Shown here in pieces: positions 1 to 5,381 of a stretch of 8,932 nucleotides of DNA. How positions within the stretch are numbered: the first letter of the stretch is position 1; every line of letters starts with the position of its first letter. This DNA comes from CAZFAT01 sp964517075 (GTDB lineage: Bacteria > Acidobacteriota > Vicinamibacteria > Vicinamibacterales > SCN-69-37): assembly GCA_964517075.1 (NCBI GenBank), contig CAZFAT010000056.1, forward strand, positions 1 to 8,932, read 5' to 3'. The position numbers and the translations under genes are program-made. The notes under the pieces were generated by a model. It saw only the letters and a list, made by a program, of their open reading frames with translations, made no database searches and was not told the DNA's origin.

Positions 1-170
1 CGGGCCATGCCCGCGGCCGCTTTGCCCGCCACGACGGCCCGGAGCCCACGCTCGCAATCGAGCGCGGGTGCGTGCCCCTCGAGGCCGCGTGTGGTGACGC
101 GTTCCGCGTCGACGGCGGCCAACGCCGCCGAGACAATGGTCGAGAGATGTCGGGTAAGGACGGCGCTAAT
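1..170 (-). CDS. Glycerate 2-kinase (MOFRL/GckA type), N-terminal fragment, runs off left edge
   Basis: The minus-strand frame reads TIVSAALAAVDAERV, then LRAVVAGKAAAGMA at the window edge. This matches the start of the GckA/TtuD-like glycerate kinase family: an opening helix of the form 'I..AAL.AVDPER', then a 'v..GKAA..MA' nucleotide-fold strand-loop. These enzymes phosphorylate D-glycerate to 2-phosphoglycerate in the cytoplasm. Only about 55 residues are present, so no catalytic residues can be checked. The frame is open from position 239, after an in-frame TGA at 242-240. It contains no ATG or GTG, and its first TTG (122-120) would cut off the conserved helix. I placed the start at ATT (170-168) because it gives the expected N-terminal length and overlaps the TAG stop of the upstream gene by a few bases, as in coupled genes. 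CTG at 188-186 is the alternative. Family call is fairly secure; the start is not. Confidence 0.68.
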   Translation of the reverse strand, partial: MSAVLTRHLSTIVSAALAAVDAERVTTRGLEGHAPALDCERGLRAVVAGKAAAGMA

Positions 171-480
171 GAAGCTGGTCCGGCTCAGTCCACGCGGACA
201 GCTTGGTGACGAGATCGAACTTCCTGAGTAGCTCCCCCATCATCTGGCAGGCATCGTCGCGCTGGCACAACTGTTCGAGCTGCCCCATGATGCGCGCCAG
301 AGCTTCCTCCGCCTGCGCGATGGCGCCATCGGAGTAGTACTCGCGCTGACGTTCGAGGCACTGATGATGCTTGAGGAACTCTTCGCGGAAGAAATCCGAA
401 AGACACTGGCAGGAGGTCGGGCGCACGGGGCGCTGAAGACCTGAATCGGGAACGCTGGCGAGGCGGCTGTTTGAGCCCAT
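166..480 (-). CDS. Small cysteine-containing hypothetical protein (104 aa)
   Basis: I do not recognise this protein. It starts at ATG 480-478 and ends at TAG 168-166. The first 22 residues look unstructured. From residue 23 it is mostly predicted helix and rich in charged residues and Gln, with five cysteines at 24, 26, 41, 72 and 78 and a His-His-Gln-Cys cluster at 38-41. No signal peptide or membrane segment is visible, so it is probably cytoplasmic. Cysteine spacing (CxC, then single cysteines, then C-x5-C) could bind metal or be redox-active, but I know of no matching family. It lies 80 bases downstream of gatB on the same strand, behind a near-consensus promoter, and its stop touches the start of the glycerate kinase. 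Promoter, position and a plausible helical composition argue that it is real; the ribosome binding site is weak. Confidence 0.5.
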   Translation of the reverse strand: MGSNSRLASVPDSGLQRPVRPTSCQCLSDFFREEFLKHHQCLERQREYYSDGAIAQAEEALARIMGQLEQLCQRDDACQMMGELLRKFDLVTKLSAWTEPDQLH

Positions 481-499
481 TTCGGCAGGGGCAGCTTGT

Positions 500-529
500 A
501 GTTTAGGCGGGACCCTCCCGGGGTGTCAA
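500..529 (-). promoter_or_regulatory. Sigma-70-type promoter for the 104-aa gene
   Basis: On the minus strand a perfect TTGACA lies at 529-524 and TAAACT at 505-500, separated by 18 bases. This would place the transcription start near 493, only about 12 bases before the ATG at 480, so the mRNA would have a very short leader without a clear Shine-Dalgarno. The spacer holds a short inverted repeat (GGGA/TCCC). The gatB stop is just upstream at 563-561, so this is an internal promoter. Confidence 0.6.
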
Positions 530-560
530 TGGATTCGAGGGGCCTCGCATTACGACGACA

Positions 561-2027
561 TTACGACGGCTCGCTGTTCGAGGCGAGCAGCTTCCGGAGC
601 AGATCCCCCACGACCTTCGGATTGGCTTTGCCCCCACTCGCCTTCATCGCCTGGCCTACCAGGAAACCGAACGCGTTCGTACGGCCGGCGCGATACTGCG
701 CAACCGCGTCGGCATGCCTGGCGATGACGTCCGCCACGAGATCGGTGAGGGCGGCTTCGTCGCCAATCTGGCCCAATCCCTCGGCGTCGATGATGGCCTG
801 GGCCGACCGGTCGGAGACCCACATCTTGTCGAGCACCTCCTTGGCGACCGTGCTGCTGACCACACCACGCTCAGCCAGCACCACCAGTTCCGCCAGGGCC
901 TCCGGCGACACGGGGACGCGGGCCACATCGTCCGCGCCGAGATCCTTGAGGCGCCGGCGGACGTCACCCTGGAGCCAGTTGCTGGCGGCCTTGGCCGGTG
1001 CGCCCGCCACAATCATCGCCTCGAAGTAGTCCGCCCCACCCGCCAGGAGCCGCACGAGCAGATCGGCGTCGTAATCCGAGAGGCCGTAGCTGGTCATCAG
1101 GCGCGCCTTGCGCGCCTCGGGCAACTCGGGCAACGACCGGCGGATCGCCTCGACCCAGGCTGGATCCAGATCGAGCGGGGGCAGATCCGGCTCGGGGAAG
1201 TACCGGTAGTCGTGCGCCTCCTCCTTGCTGCGCATGGACGTGGTCTCGCCGCGATCGCTGTCCCAGAGGCGGGTTTCCTGGCGCACGCGCCCGCCACCCG
1301 CCAACACCTCGATCTGCCGGCCGATCTCGAAGTCGAGCGCCTTCTGGAGGTAGCGGAACGAGTTGACGTTCTTGACCTCGGTCTTCGTGCCGAGCGCGGC
1401 GTGACCCGCCGGCCGCACCGAGACGTTGGCGTCGCAGCGCAGGCTCCCCTCTTCCATGTTCCCGTCGTTGGCGCCGAGCGCCACGAGGATCTCGCGCACG
1501 CGCGAGAAGCACTCCGCGGCATCGGCCGCCGACCTGAGATCTGGCTCGGTCACGATCTCGATGAGCGGGACCCCGCTGCGGTTGAAGTCCAGGGCCGTCA
1601 TGCCTTCGCTCTCGCCGCCGCCCTGGTGCAGCGACTTGCCCGCGTCCTCCTCCATATGCACGCGCGTGATGCCCACGACACGGTCAGGCCCTGTGCCCGG
1701 CAGCACCACCCGTCCGCCCGTGGCCAGGGGCCGGTCGTACTGGGAAATCTGATAGCCCTTGGGCAGATCGGGGTAGAAGTAGTTCTTGCGCGCGAAGATG
1801 GAGTGCAACTCGACGGTGCACTCCAGGGCGATCGCGGCCCGCACCGCGAGCTCGACGGCGTGGCGATTGAGGACCGGCAGGGCGCCAGGCAGGCCCAGAC
1901 ACACCGGACAGACCTGACTGTTGGGCGGGGCGCCAAAGGTCGTGTCACAGCCGCAGAAGATCTTCGTGGCGGTCCGGAGCTGCGCGTGGACTTCCAGCCC
2001 GATGACGGGCTCGAACGAACTGGACAC
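561..2027 (-). CDS. gatB: Aspartyl/glutamyl-tRNA(Asn/Gln) amidotransferase subunit B
   Basis: GatB is the kinase/tRNA-binding subunit of the GatCAB complex, which converts Glu-tRNA(Gln) or Asp-tRNA(Asn) to the amidated form using ammonia from GatA. Visible signatures from the N-terminus: FEPVIGLEVHAQL; the zinc-site cysteines in FCGC and CPVCLGLPG; YFYPDLPKGYQISQ; the family signature LDFNRSGVPLIEIVTEPD; GSLRCDANVSVRP; the KTEVKNVNSFR stretch; and a C-terminal YqeY-like tail domain ending NPKVVGDLLRKLLAS. I chose GTG 2027-2025, giving MSSSFEPVIGLEV and 488 residues, as is usual for the family. An in-frame ATG at 2090 would add 21 Gly/Arg/Glu-rich residues encoded by the C-tract repeat and is unlikely; TTG at 2033 is also possible. 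No gatA or gatC is next to it. It is followed by the small orphan gene and glycerate kinase on the same strand. Confidence 0.95.
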   Translation of the reverse strand: MSSSFEPVIGLEVHAQLRTATKIFCGCDTTFGAPPNSQVCPVCLGLPGALPVLNRHAVELAVRAAIALECTVELHSIFARKNYFYPDLPKGYQISQYDRPLATGGRVVLPGTGPDRVVGITRVHMEEDAGKSLHQGGGESEGMTALDFNRSGVPLIEIVTEPDLRSAADAAECFSRVREILVALGANDGNMEEGSLRCDANVSVRPAGHAALGTKTEVKNVNSFRYLQKALDFEIGRQIEVLAGGGRVRQETRLWDSDRGETTSMRSKEEAHDYRYFPEPDLPPLDLDPAWVEAIRRSLPELPEARKARLMTSYGLSDYDADLLVRLLAGGADYFEAMIVAGAPAKAASNWLQGDVRRRLKDLGADDVARVPVSPEALAELVVLAERGVVSSTVAKEVLDKMWVSDRSAQAIIDAEGLGQIGDEAALTDLVADVIARHADAVAQYRAGRTNAFGFLVGQAMKASGGKANPKVVGDLLRKLLASNSEPS

Positions 2028-2034
2028 GGACAAG

Positions 2035-2040
2035 ATTGTA
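2035..2040 (-). promoter_or_regulatory. -10 box (TACAAT) for gatB
   Basis: TACAAT reads on the minus strand at 2040-2035. Seven bases later comes the GTG at 2027 that best fits the GatB N-terminus, so transcription would start at or next to the first base of the start codon (leaderless mRNA). No good -35 hexamer is present at the expected distance, where the G-tract array lies instead. The TTG alternative start at 2033 would lie upstream of the transcription start and so could not be used from this promoter. Confidence 0.45.
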
Positions 2041-2053
2041 GAGGGTTTCCCTC
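2041..2053 (-). repeat. Short inverted repeat abutting the gatB -10 box
   Basis: The minus strand carries GAGGG, a three-base AAA loop, then CCCTC: a perfect 5-bp stem ending exactly where TACAAT begins. Its 5' arm includes the last G-tract of the neighbouring G-quadruplex motif, so the two structures are mutually exclusive. Confidence 0.5.
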
Positions 2054-2107
2054 GCCCTCCCTCGCCCTCGCCCTGTCGAACCCCTCGCACCCTGCACCCT
2101 CGTACCC
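2049..2107 (-). repeat. G-tract array / G-quadruplex-forming motif in the gatB-sigma intergenic region
   Basis: Nine C-runs of three or more lie on the plus strand (starting at 2049, 2055, 2059, 2065, 2071, 2081, 2090, 2097 and 2105), mostly within an imperfect CCCTCG/CCCTCGTA repeat. On the minus strand they are GGG runs with all loops between 1 and 7 bases; the five nearest gatB have loops of 1 or 3 bases. This satisfies the standard G3+N1-7 quadruplex rule several times over. The G-rich strand is the gatB-sense strand, upstream of its -10 box. Confidence 0.65.
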
Positions 2108-2129
2108 TCGTACGCCAGCGTCCTGTGGC

Positions 2130-2138
2130 TGCTAGAAT
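2130..2138 (+). promoter_or_regulatory. Extended -10 promoter for the ECF sigma gene
   Basis: TGC followed by TAGAAT at 2133-2138 is an extended -10 (TGnTAnnnT). The region 17 bases upstream has no TTGACA-like hexamer, which such promoters can do without. Predicted transcription start is near 2145, about 30 bases before the ATG at 2175. Confidence 0.45.
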
Positions 2139-2174
2139 GAGCCCGTAAACGCCTTCCCCTATTGGACGTATCTG

Positions 2175-2849
2175 ATGTCAGGAGACGCGGCCCCACCTGT
2201 GAACACTCGCGAAGCCGACGCCCGCGTCGCGGTGGAGGTCAAGGCCCTGCAGGCCAGCGGCCGTCTCGAGGAGGCGCGGGAGCGCTTTTCCGAGCTGGTC
2301 ACGCGCCACCAGCGCCGGGCCAACCGCATCGCGTACCACTATCTGCGCGACGCGGCCGACGCCGATGAGGCGGTGCAGGACGCCTTTGTGAAGGCGTACA
2401 CCCACATGGGCACCTTCCGCGAGGAGATGCCCTTCGAGGTTTGGTTCACGCGGGTGCTGGTCAATGGCTGTCTGGACCGGCTGAAGGCGCGGCGCCGACG
2501 GGAGCGTTGGATCGCGCCACCACCGGTCGACCCGTCGGGGGTCGAACGGGATCCGGCGGAGTATCTGCGGTCCCGCGGCCCCAGCCCGGAAGATGAGGTG
2601 CTGGCCGGGGAACGGCGACGCCAGCTGGCCTCCGCGCTCACGCAGTTGCCCGAACGGCAGCGAATGGTGTTCATGTTGAGTCATTTCGAAGGGCAGACGT
2701 CGCGTGAGGTCAGTGCCATGACCGGCCTCAATGAATCGACGGTACGTGTCCATTTGTTCCGCGCTATCCGTCGGCTCCGCGTGCTCCTGGCACCGGCGAC
2801 GGCGGTCAGGCCGACTTCGGCTGGGAGGGTTCGCCGTGCGGCTCGTTGA
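2175..2849 (+). CDS. ECF-family RNA polymerase sigma factor (RpoE-like)
   Basis: This 224-residue protein would direct RNA polymerase to a stress or envelope regulon. Region 2 spans about residues 38-104: RRANRIAYHYLRDAADADEAVQDAFVKAY holds the core-binding and -10-recognition helices, followed by the FEVWFTRVLVNGCLDRLKARRRR segment. Region 4 spans about 148-202: LTQLPERQRMVFMLSHFEGQTSREVSAMTG, then the NESTVRVHLFRAIRRLR recognition helix. There is no region 1.1 or 3, as expected for the ECF group. The first 37 residues include a helical stretch (EVKALQASGRLEEARERFSELV), and a basic tail of about 20 residues follows region 4. ATG 2175 has a poor ribosome binding site; GTG at 2199 is an alternative that removes eight residues, with AGGAG lying rather far (14 bases) upstream of it. 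The 3' end overlaps the anti-sigma gene by 14 bases, so the two are co-transcribed. Confidence 0.92.
   Translation: MSGDAAPPVNTREADARVAVEVKALQASGRLEEARERFSELVTRHQRRANRIAYHYLRDAADADEAVQDAFVKAYTHMGTFREEMPFEVWFTRVLVNGCLDRLKARRRRERWIAPPPVDPSGVERDPAEYLRSRGPSPEDEVLAGERRRQLASALTQLPERQRMVFMLSHFEGQTSREVSAMTGLNESTVRVHLFRAIRRLRVLLAPATAVRPTSAGRVRRAAR
2824..2828 (+). promoter_or_regulatory. Shine-Dalgarno setting the anti-sigma start
   Basis: GGAGG lies within the last codons of the sigma gene, 7 bases before GTG 2836. It decides in favour of that GTG over an upstream in-frame ATG at 2731, which would lie deep inside the sigma region 4 coding sequence. Confidence 0.7.
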
Positions 2850-3402
2850 TGCGGTGTTTCGTCAGGGGCACTTGTCCGAACAGGCGATCGCTGACGCCGT
2901 GATGACGGCCGACCGGCCGGCGCACCTCGATCGGTGCGACCTCTGCGCCGATCGCGCCCTGGAAATGGGACGCTGGCTCGACGTCGTGAAGACCGCGGCC
3001 GTCGAGACCGCCGACGAGGCGTTTCCCGACGAACGGCTCGCCGCCCAGCAGGGCCAGATCCTTCGGCGCCTCGAGCAACTCGATGAGCCCTCCCGCGTCA
3101 TCGCCTTCCCGCACGCCCGTCCCCTGCCGCGCGAGACCGGCCAGCGGCGCATCGCGCCGGCCTGGGTCGGCGTCGCCGCCGCGGCCGGCCTGGTGGTGGG
3201 CGCCATTGGCGGCCAGATGAGCGCCCGGCTCGATCAGCCCACGCCATTCGCGCCGCAGGTGGCCGCCGTCCCCGCCGACGTGTCGGCCCCGGAGATCGAC
3301 CCGAGCTTTCTCGAGATGGACTTCGACACGACGCCCGAGCAATTACTGCTGATTGACGAAATTACCCCACGCCTGGCCGCAATTCAGTCCTCGGGAGGCT
3401 AG
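2836..3402 (+). CDS. Membrane-anchored, zinc-type anti-sigma factor (putative)
   Basis: The product has 188 residues from GTG 2836. The N-terminal cytoplasmic part carries His30-x3-Cys34-x2-Cys37 (HLDRCDLC), the core of the ZAS zinc motif found in anti-sigma factors of ECF sigmas. Residues about 45-85 are helical and charged. A single membrane segment lies at about 108-126 (PAWVGVAAAAGLVVGAIGG), followed by about 60 residues that would be periplasmic, Pro-rich then acidic, ending in the helix EQLLLIDEITPRLAAIQ. Overlap with the sigma gene and a strong internal Shine-Dalgarno imply translational coupling, giving balanced amounts of sigma and anti-sigma. The expected job is to hold the sigma factor at the membrane until an envelope signal releases it. 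This is inferred from position and motif: overall similarity to named anti-sigma families is not obvious to me. Confidence 0.75.
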   Translation: MRLVDAVFRQGHLSEQAIADAVMTADRPAHLDRCDLCADRALEMGRWLDVVKTAAVETADEAFPDERLAAQQGQILRRLEQLDEPSRVIAFPHARPLPRETGQRRIAPAWVGVAAAAGLVVGAIGGQMSARLDQPTPFAPQVAAVPADVSAPEIDPSFLEMDFDTTPEQLLLIDEITPRLAAIQSSGG

Positions 3403-3409
3403 CTTCCCG
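3392..3409 (+). terminator. Hairpin across the anti-sigma stop codon (possible weak terminator)
   Basis: An 18-base near-perfect palindrome, CGGGAGG-CTAG-CTTCCCG, forms a 7-bp stem with one G-U pair and a CTAG loop that contains the TAG stop codon. No T-run follows (the next bases are C-rich), so it is not a standard intrinsic terminator. It may slow ribosomes or protect the sigma/anti-sigma mRNA 3' end. Confidence 0.35.
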
Positions 3410-3424
3410 CCCCCGTGGGCAACC

Positions 3425-3456
3425 TATGATCGCCCTCTCCCGTAAAATATAGGAGG
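3425..3456 (+). promoter_or_regulatory. AT-richer ispH leader with -10-like boxes and a distant Shine-Dalgarno
   Basis: This is the most AT-rich patch in a GC-rich region. TATGAT (3425-3430) and TAAAAT (3443-3448) both resemble -10 boxes; neither has a convincing -35. A consensus AGGAGG stands at 3451-3456, but the only usable ispH start, ATG 3474, is 17 bases downstream, much further than the usual 5-9. An in-frame TAG at 3450-3452 rules out a more upstream start. Confidence 0.4.
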
Positions 3457-3486
3457 ATGATCCGAGCCACCCGATGCCGGCCATAG
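3457..3486 (+). other. Possible 9-codon upstream ORF overlapping the ispH start
   Basis: ATG at 3457, directly after AGGAGG, opens a nine-codon reading frame (MIRATRCRP) that ends at TAG 3484-3486, past the ispH ATG at 3474 and in a different frame. If translated it would compete with or couple to ispH. The Shine-Dalgarno is too close to this ATG (no spacer) for efficient use, so it may be chance. Confidence 0.25.
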
Positions 3487-4673
3487 TCTTCCGCAAAGGG
3501 CTCGATCTCAAAGAGGCGGTGGCCGGAGACCTCGCCGCCGCCTACCACAGCACCCTCGTCGACACGGTCCGCGCCGACAGCTATGTCCACCGGACGGGCC
3601 GGCTCACCGTCCACCTCGCCCACGAGTTCGGCTTCTGCTACGGCGTGGACCGCGCCGTGGACTACGCCTACCAGACGCGCCGTCGCTTCCCTGACAAGCG
3701 CGTCTTCCTCACCGGCGAAATCATCCACAACCCCCACGTCAACGAGCAGCTTCGCGCGAAGGGGATCCGGTTCTTGAGCGATCCCGGCGAGGACCCGGCC
3801 GCGGTCGGCCCCGACGACGTGGTCATCCTCCCCGCCTTTGGCGTGTCCATTGCCGAGATGGCGCGGCTCGAGGCGCGCGGCTGCACGCTGGTGGACACCA
3901 CGTGCGGATCGGTACTGAACGTCTGGAAGAACGTCCGCCGCTACGCGCAGGACGGCTTCACGTCGGTGATACACGGCAAGGTGCATCACGAGGAAACCTG
4001 GGCGACGGCCTCCCAAACGACGCGGTATCCGAACGGCCATTACCTGGTCGTGCGCGACGAGGCCGAGGCGGCGATGGCCTGCGACTACATCCGTCGGGGT
4101 GGCGATGCCGGGGCGTTCAGCCGGCATTTCGGTGAGGCCGCGTCGCCGGGATTCGACCCGGACCGGCACCTGGCCCGGATCGGCTGCGCCAACCAGACGA
4201 CAATGCTGATGAGCGAATCGCTGAAGGTCGGCGAAATGCTGCGGCAGGCCATGGCGGATCGCTACGGCGCGGACGAATTGGCCAGCCGGTTCCGGGCCTT
4301 CGACACCATTTGCAGTGCGACCCAGGAGCGTCAGGACGCCGTCGAGGCCCTGCTGACGGCCCAGCCGCTCGAGTTGGCACTCGTCATCGGCGGCTATAAC
4401 AGCAGCAACACCTGCAGCCTGGCGCGGATCTGTGCCGAGCGCGTGCCGACCTTCCACATCTCAGAGCCGGCCTGCTTGGTCTCCGCCGTCGAGATCCGGC
4501 ATCGGGCCATAGGGGGGCCGTCCACGGTGGTGGTGCCAGAGCAGACGTCGGAGAACTGGCTACCGGATGGACCCGTCAGGATCGGCTTAACTGCCGGAGC
4601 CTCGACGCCCAACAGTATCGTCGGCGAAGTCATCGAGCGGTTGGAAATGCTGGCCGGTCCCGGCCGCCCGTAA
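3474..4673 (+). CDS. ispH: 4-hydroxy-3-methylbut-2-enyl diphosphate reductase, long form
   Basis: IspH (LytB) is the last enzyme of the MEP pathway. It reduces HMBPP to isopentenyl and dimethylallyl diphosphate with an iron-sulfur cluster. The three cluster cysteines are visible: Cys55 (HEFGFCYGVDRAV), Cys144 (DTTCGSVLNVW) and Cys280 (TICSATQERQDAV). Substrate-pocket motifs are HGKVHHEET (residues 167-175, with the catalytic Glu expected here), GGYNSSNT (306-313) and AGASTPNS near residue 380. At 399 residues it is longer than the roughly 310-330 of the E. coli type. It has an N-terminal extension of about 45 residues (including RADSYVHRTG) and inserts such as IGCANQTTML, like the extended class in cyanobacteria, plants and some Bacteroidota. 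The start is the only in-frame choice, and its ribosome binding site is poorly placed. It ends 32 bases before the Spy-like gene, so it may share a transcript with the efflux genes. Confidence 0.95.
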   Translation: MPAIVFRKGLDLKEAVAGDLAAAYHSTLVDTVRADSYVHRTGRLTVHLAHEFGFCYGVDRAVDYAYQTRRRFPDKRVFLTGEIIHNPHVNEQLRAKGIRFLSDPGEDPAAVGPDDVVILPAFGVSIAEMARLEARGCTLVDTTCGSVLNVWKNVRRYAQDGFTSVIHGKVHHEETWATASQTTRYPNGHYLVVRDEAEAAMACDYIRRGGDAGAFSRHFGEAASPGFDPDRHLARIGCANQTTMLMSESLKVGEMLRQAMADRYGADELASRFRAFDTICSATQERQDAVEALLTAQPLELALVIGGYNSSNTCSLARICAERVPTFHISEPACLVSAVEIRHRAIGGPSTVVVPEQTSENWLPDGPVRIGLTAGASTPNSIVGEVIERLEMLAGPGRP

Positions 4674-4705
4674 ACGCCCAACCCCGCCAGAGCGTAAGTC
4701 TTAGC

Positions 4706-5338
4706 GTGACTGTGACCACGATCCGTTCGATTGTTGCCGCGTCCTTCTGTCTGCTGTCCGTCCTAGTCTCCCAAGGGCCGGTGGCGGGAGGTGTTGTGGC
4801 CTCGAACGGGTCCGCGTTGGCCGCGCTCGATCAGGCCCCACCGGCTCAGACGCCGAAAACAGCCGCCCCGGGGGGGGCGCCCGCTCGGGTCCCGCCTCCC
4901 AACCGGTCACCGAGCGGACAGCGAGGCGGACCGGACCGCGGCCCCGGCGGCGCGTCGGGCCTGACGGACGAACGCTGGCAGTGGTGGAACGACAGCGACG
5001 TCAAGCGGCAGCTTGGGCTCGGCGAGGACACCGTCCGGACGATTAACGGCATCTATCGGGAACGGGGCCTGAAGTTCTTTCCGATGTGGAAGACCCTGAC
5101 CACAGAGTTCGAAAAGCTGAACCGGATGACGAGCGACCCAACGGTGGACGAGACGTCCTATGAGGCCCAGGCGACGAAGGTGTACTACCTGCAGTCGCAA
5201 CTGGACACCAGCCGGACCGTAATGAACTTTCGCATCTACAAGCTACTGCGGTCCGATCAGCTGAAGAAACTCGAGGAGATCGTCCAGCGCCGCAACGAGC
5301 GCTCGGGCCGCGATCGGGGTCCTGGCTCCGGCCGGTAG
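4706..5338 (+). CDS. Spy/CpxP-like periplasmic protein
   Basis: The 210-residue product has a Sec-type signal sequence (hydrophobic core about 7-23, IVAASFCLLSVLVS), then a disordered Pro/Gly/Arg-rich linker (about 43-85), a helical domain (about 86-195) and an Arg/Gly-rich tail. The helical part (DSDVKRQLGLGEDTVRTINGIYRERG, later LRSDQLKKLEEIVQRR) resembles the two LTxxQ helices of the Spy/CpxP/periplasmic heavy-metal-sensor superfamily, but neither motif is intact: LGLGED lacks the Gln and LRSDQ lacks the Thr. In that family the proteins are periplasmic chaperones or stress sensors that often sit beside RND pumps, as here. I started it at GTG 4706, the first start after ispH; GTG 4712 is nearly equivalent and no strong Shine-Dalgarno is present. 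It ends just before the TolC gene leader. Family call is moderate because it rests on helix pattern and context. Confidence 0.72.
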   Translation: MTVTTIRSIVAASFCLLSVLVSQGPVAGGVVASNGSALAALDQAPPAQTPKTAAPGGAPARVPPPNRSPSGQRGGPDRGPGGASGLTDERWQWWNDSDVKRQLGLGEDTVRTINGIYRERGLKFFPMWKTLTTEFEKLNRMTSDPTVDETSYEAQATKVYYLQSQLDTSRTVMNFRIYKLLRSDQLKKLEEIVQRRNERSGRDRGPGSGR

Positions 5339-5381
5339 AATGATTCTTTTGCGGCCGGCCCGTCCGTCCTGGCCGTACGAC

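Noticed and set aside
7..231. 74-residue plus-strand open frame at the left edge
   Set aside because: Ser/Arg/Ala-rich and antisense to the glycerate kinase N-terminus, which matches a real family.
714..2135. 473-residue plus-strand open frame opposite gatB
   Set aside because: It is the antisense shadow of a clear gatB. Composition is Arg/His/Gly-rich without domains, as expected from GC-rich DNA lacking stop codons.
2731..2835. Upstream ATG extension of the anti-sigma gene
   Set aside because: It would overlap sigma region 4 by over 100 bases and add Arg/Ser-rich residues; GTG 2836 has an ideal Shine-Dalgarno.
3399..4457. 352-residue minus-strand open frame opposite ispH
   Set aside because: IspH cysteines and motifs on the plus strand are decisive; the antisense frame shows only GC-rich filler.
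5337..5347. AGAAT-G-ATTCT palindrome followed by TTT after the Spy-like stop
   Set aside because: A 5-bp AT-rich stem with a one-base loop cannot fold as a terminator hairpin, and the operon continues downstream.
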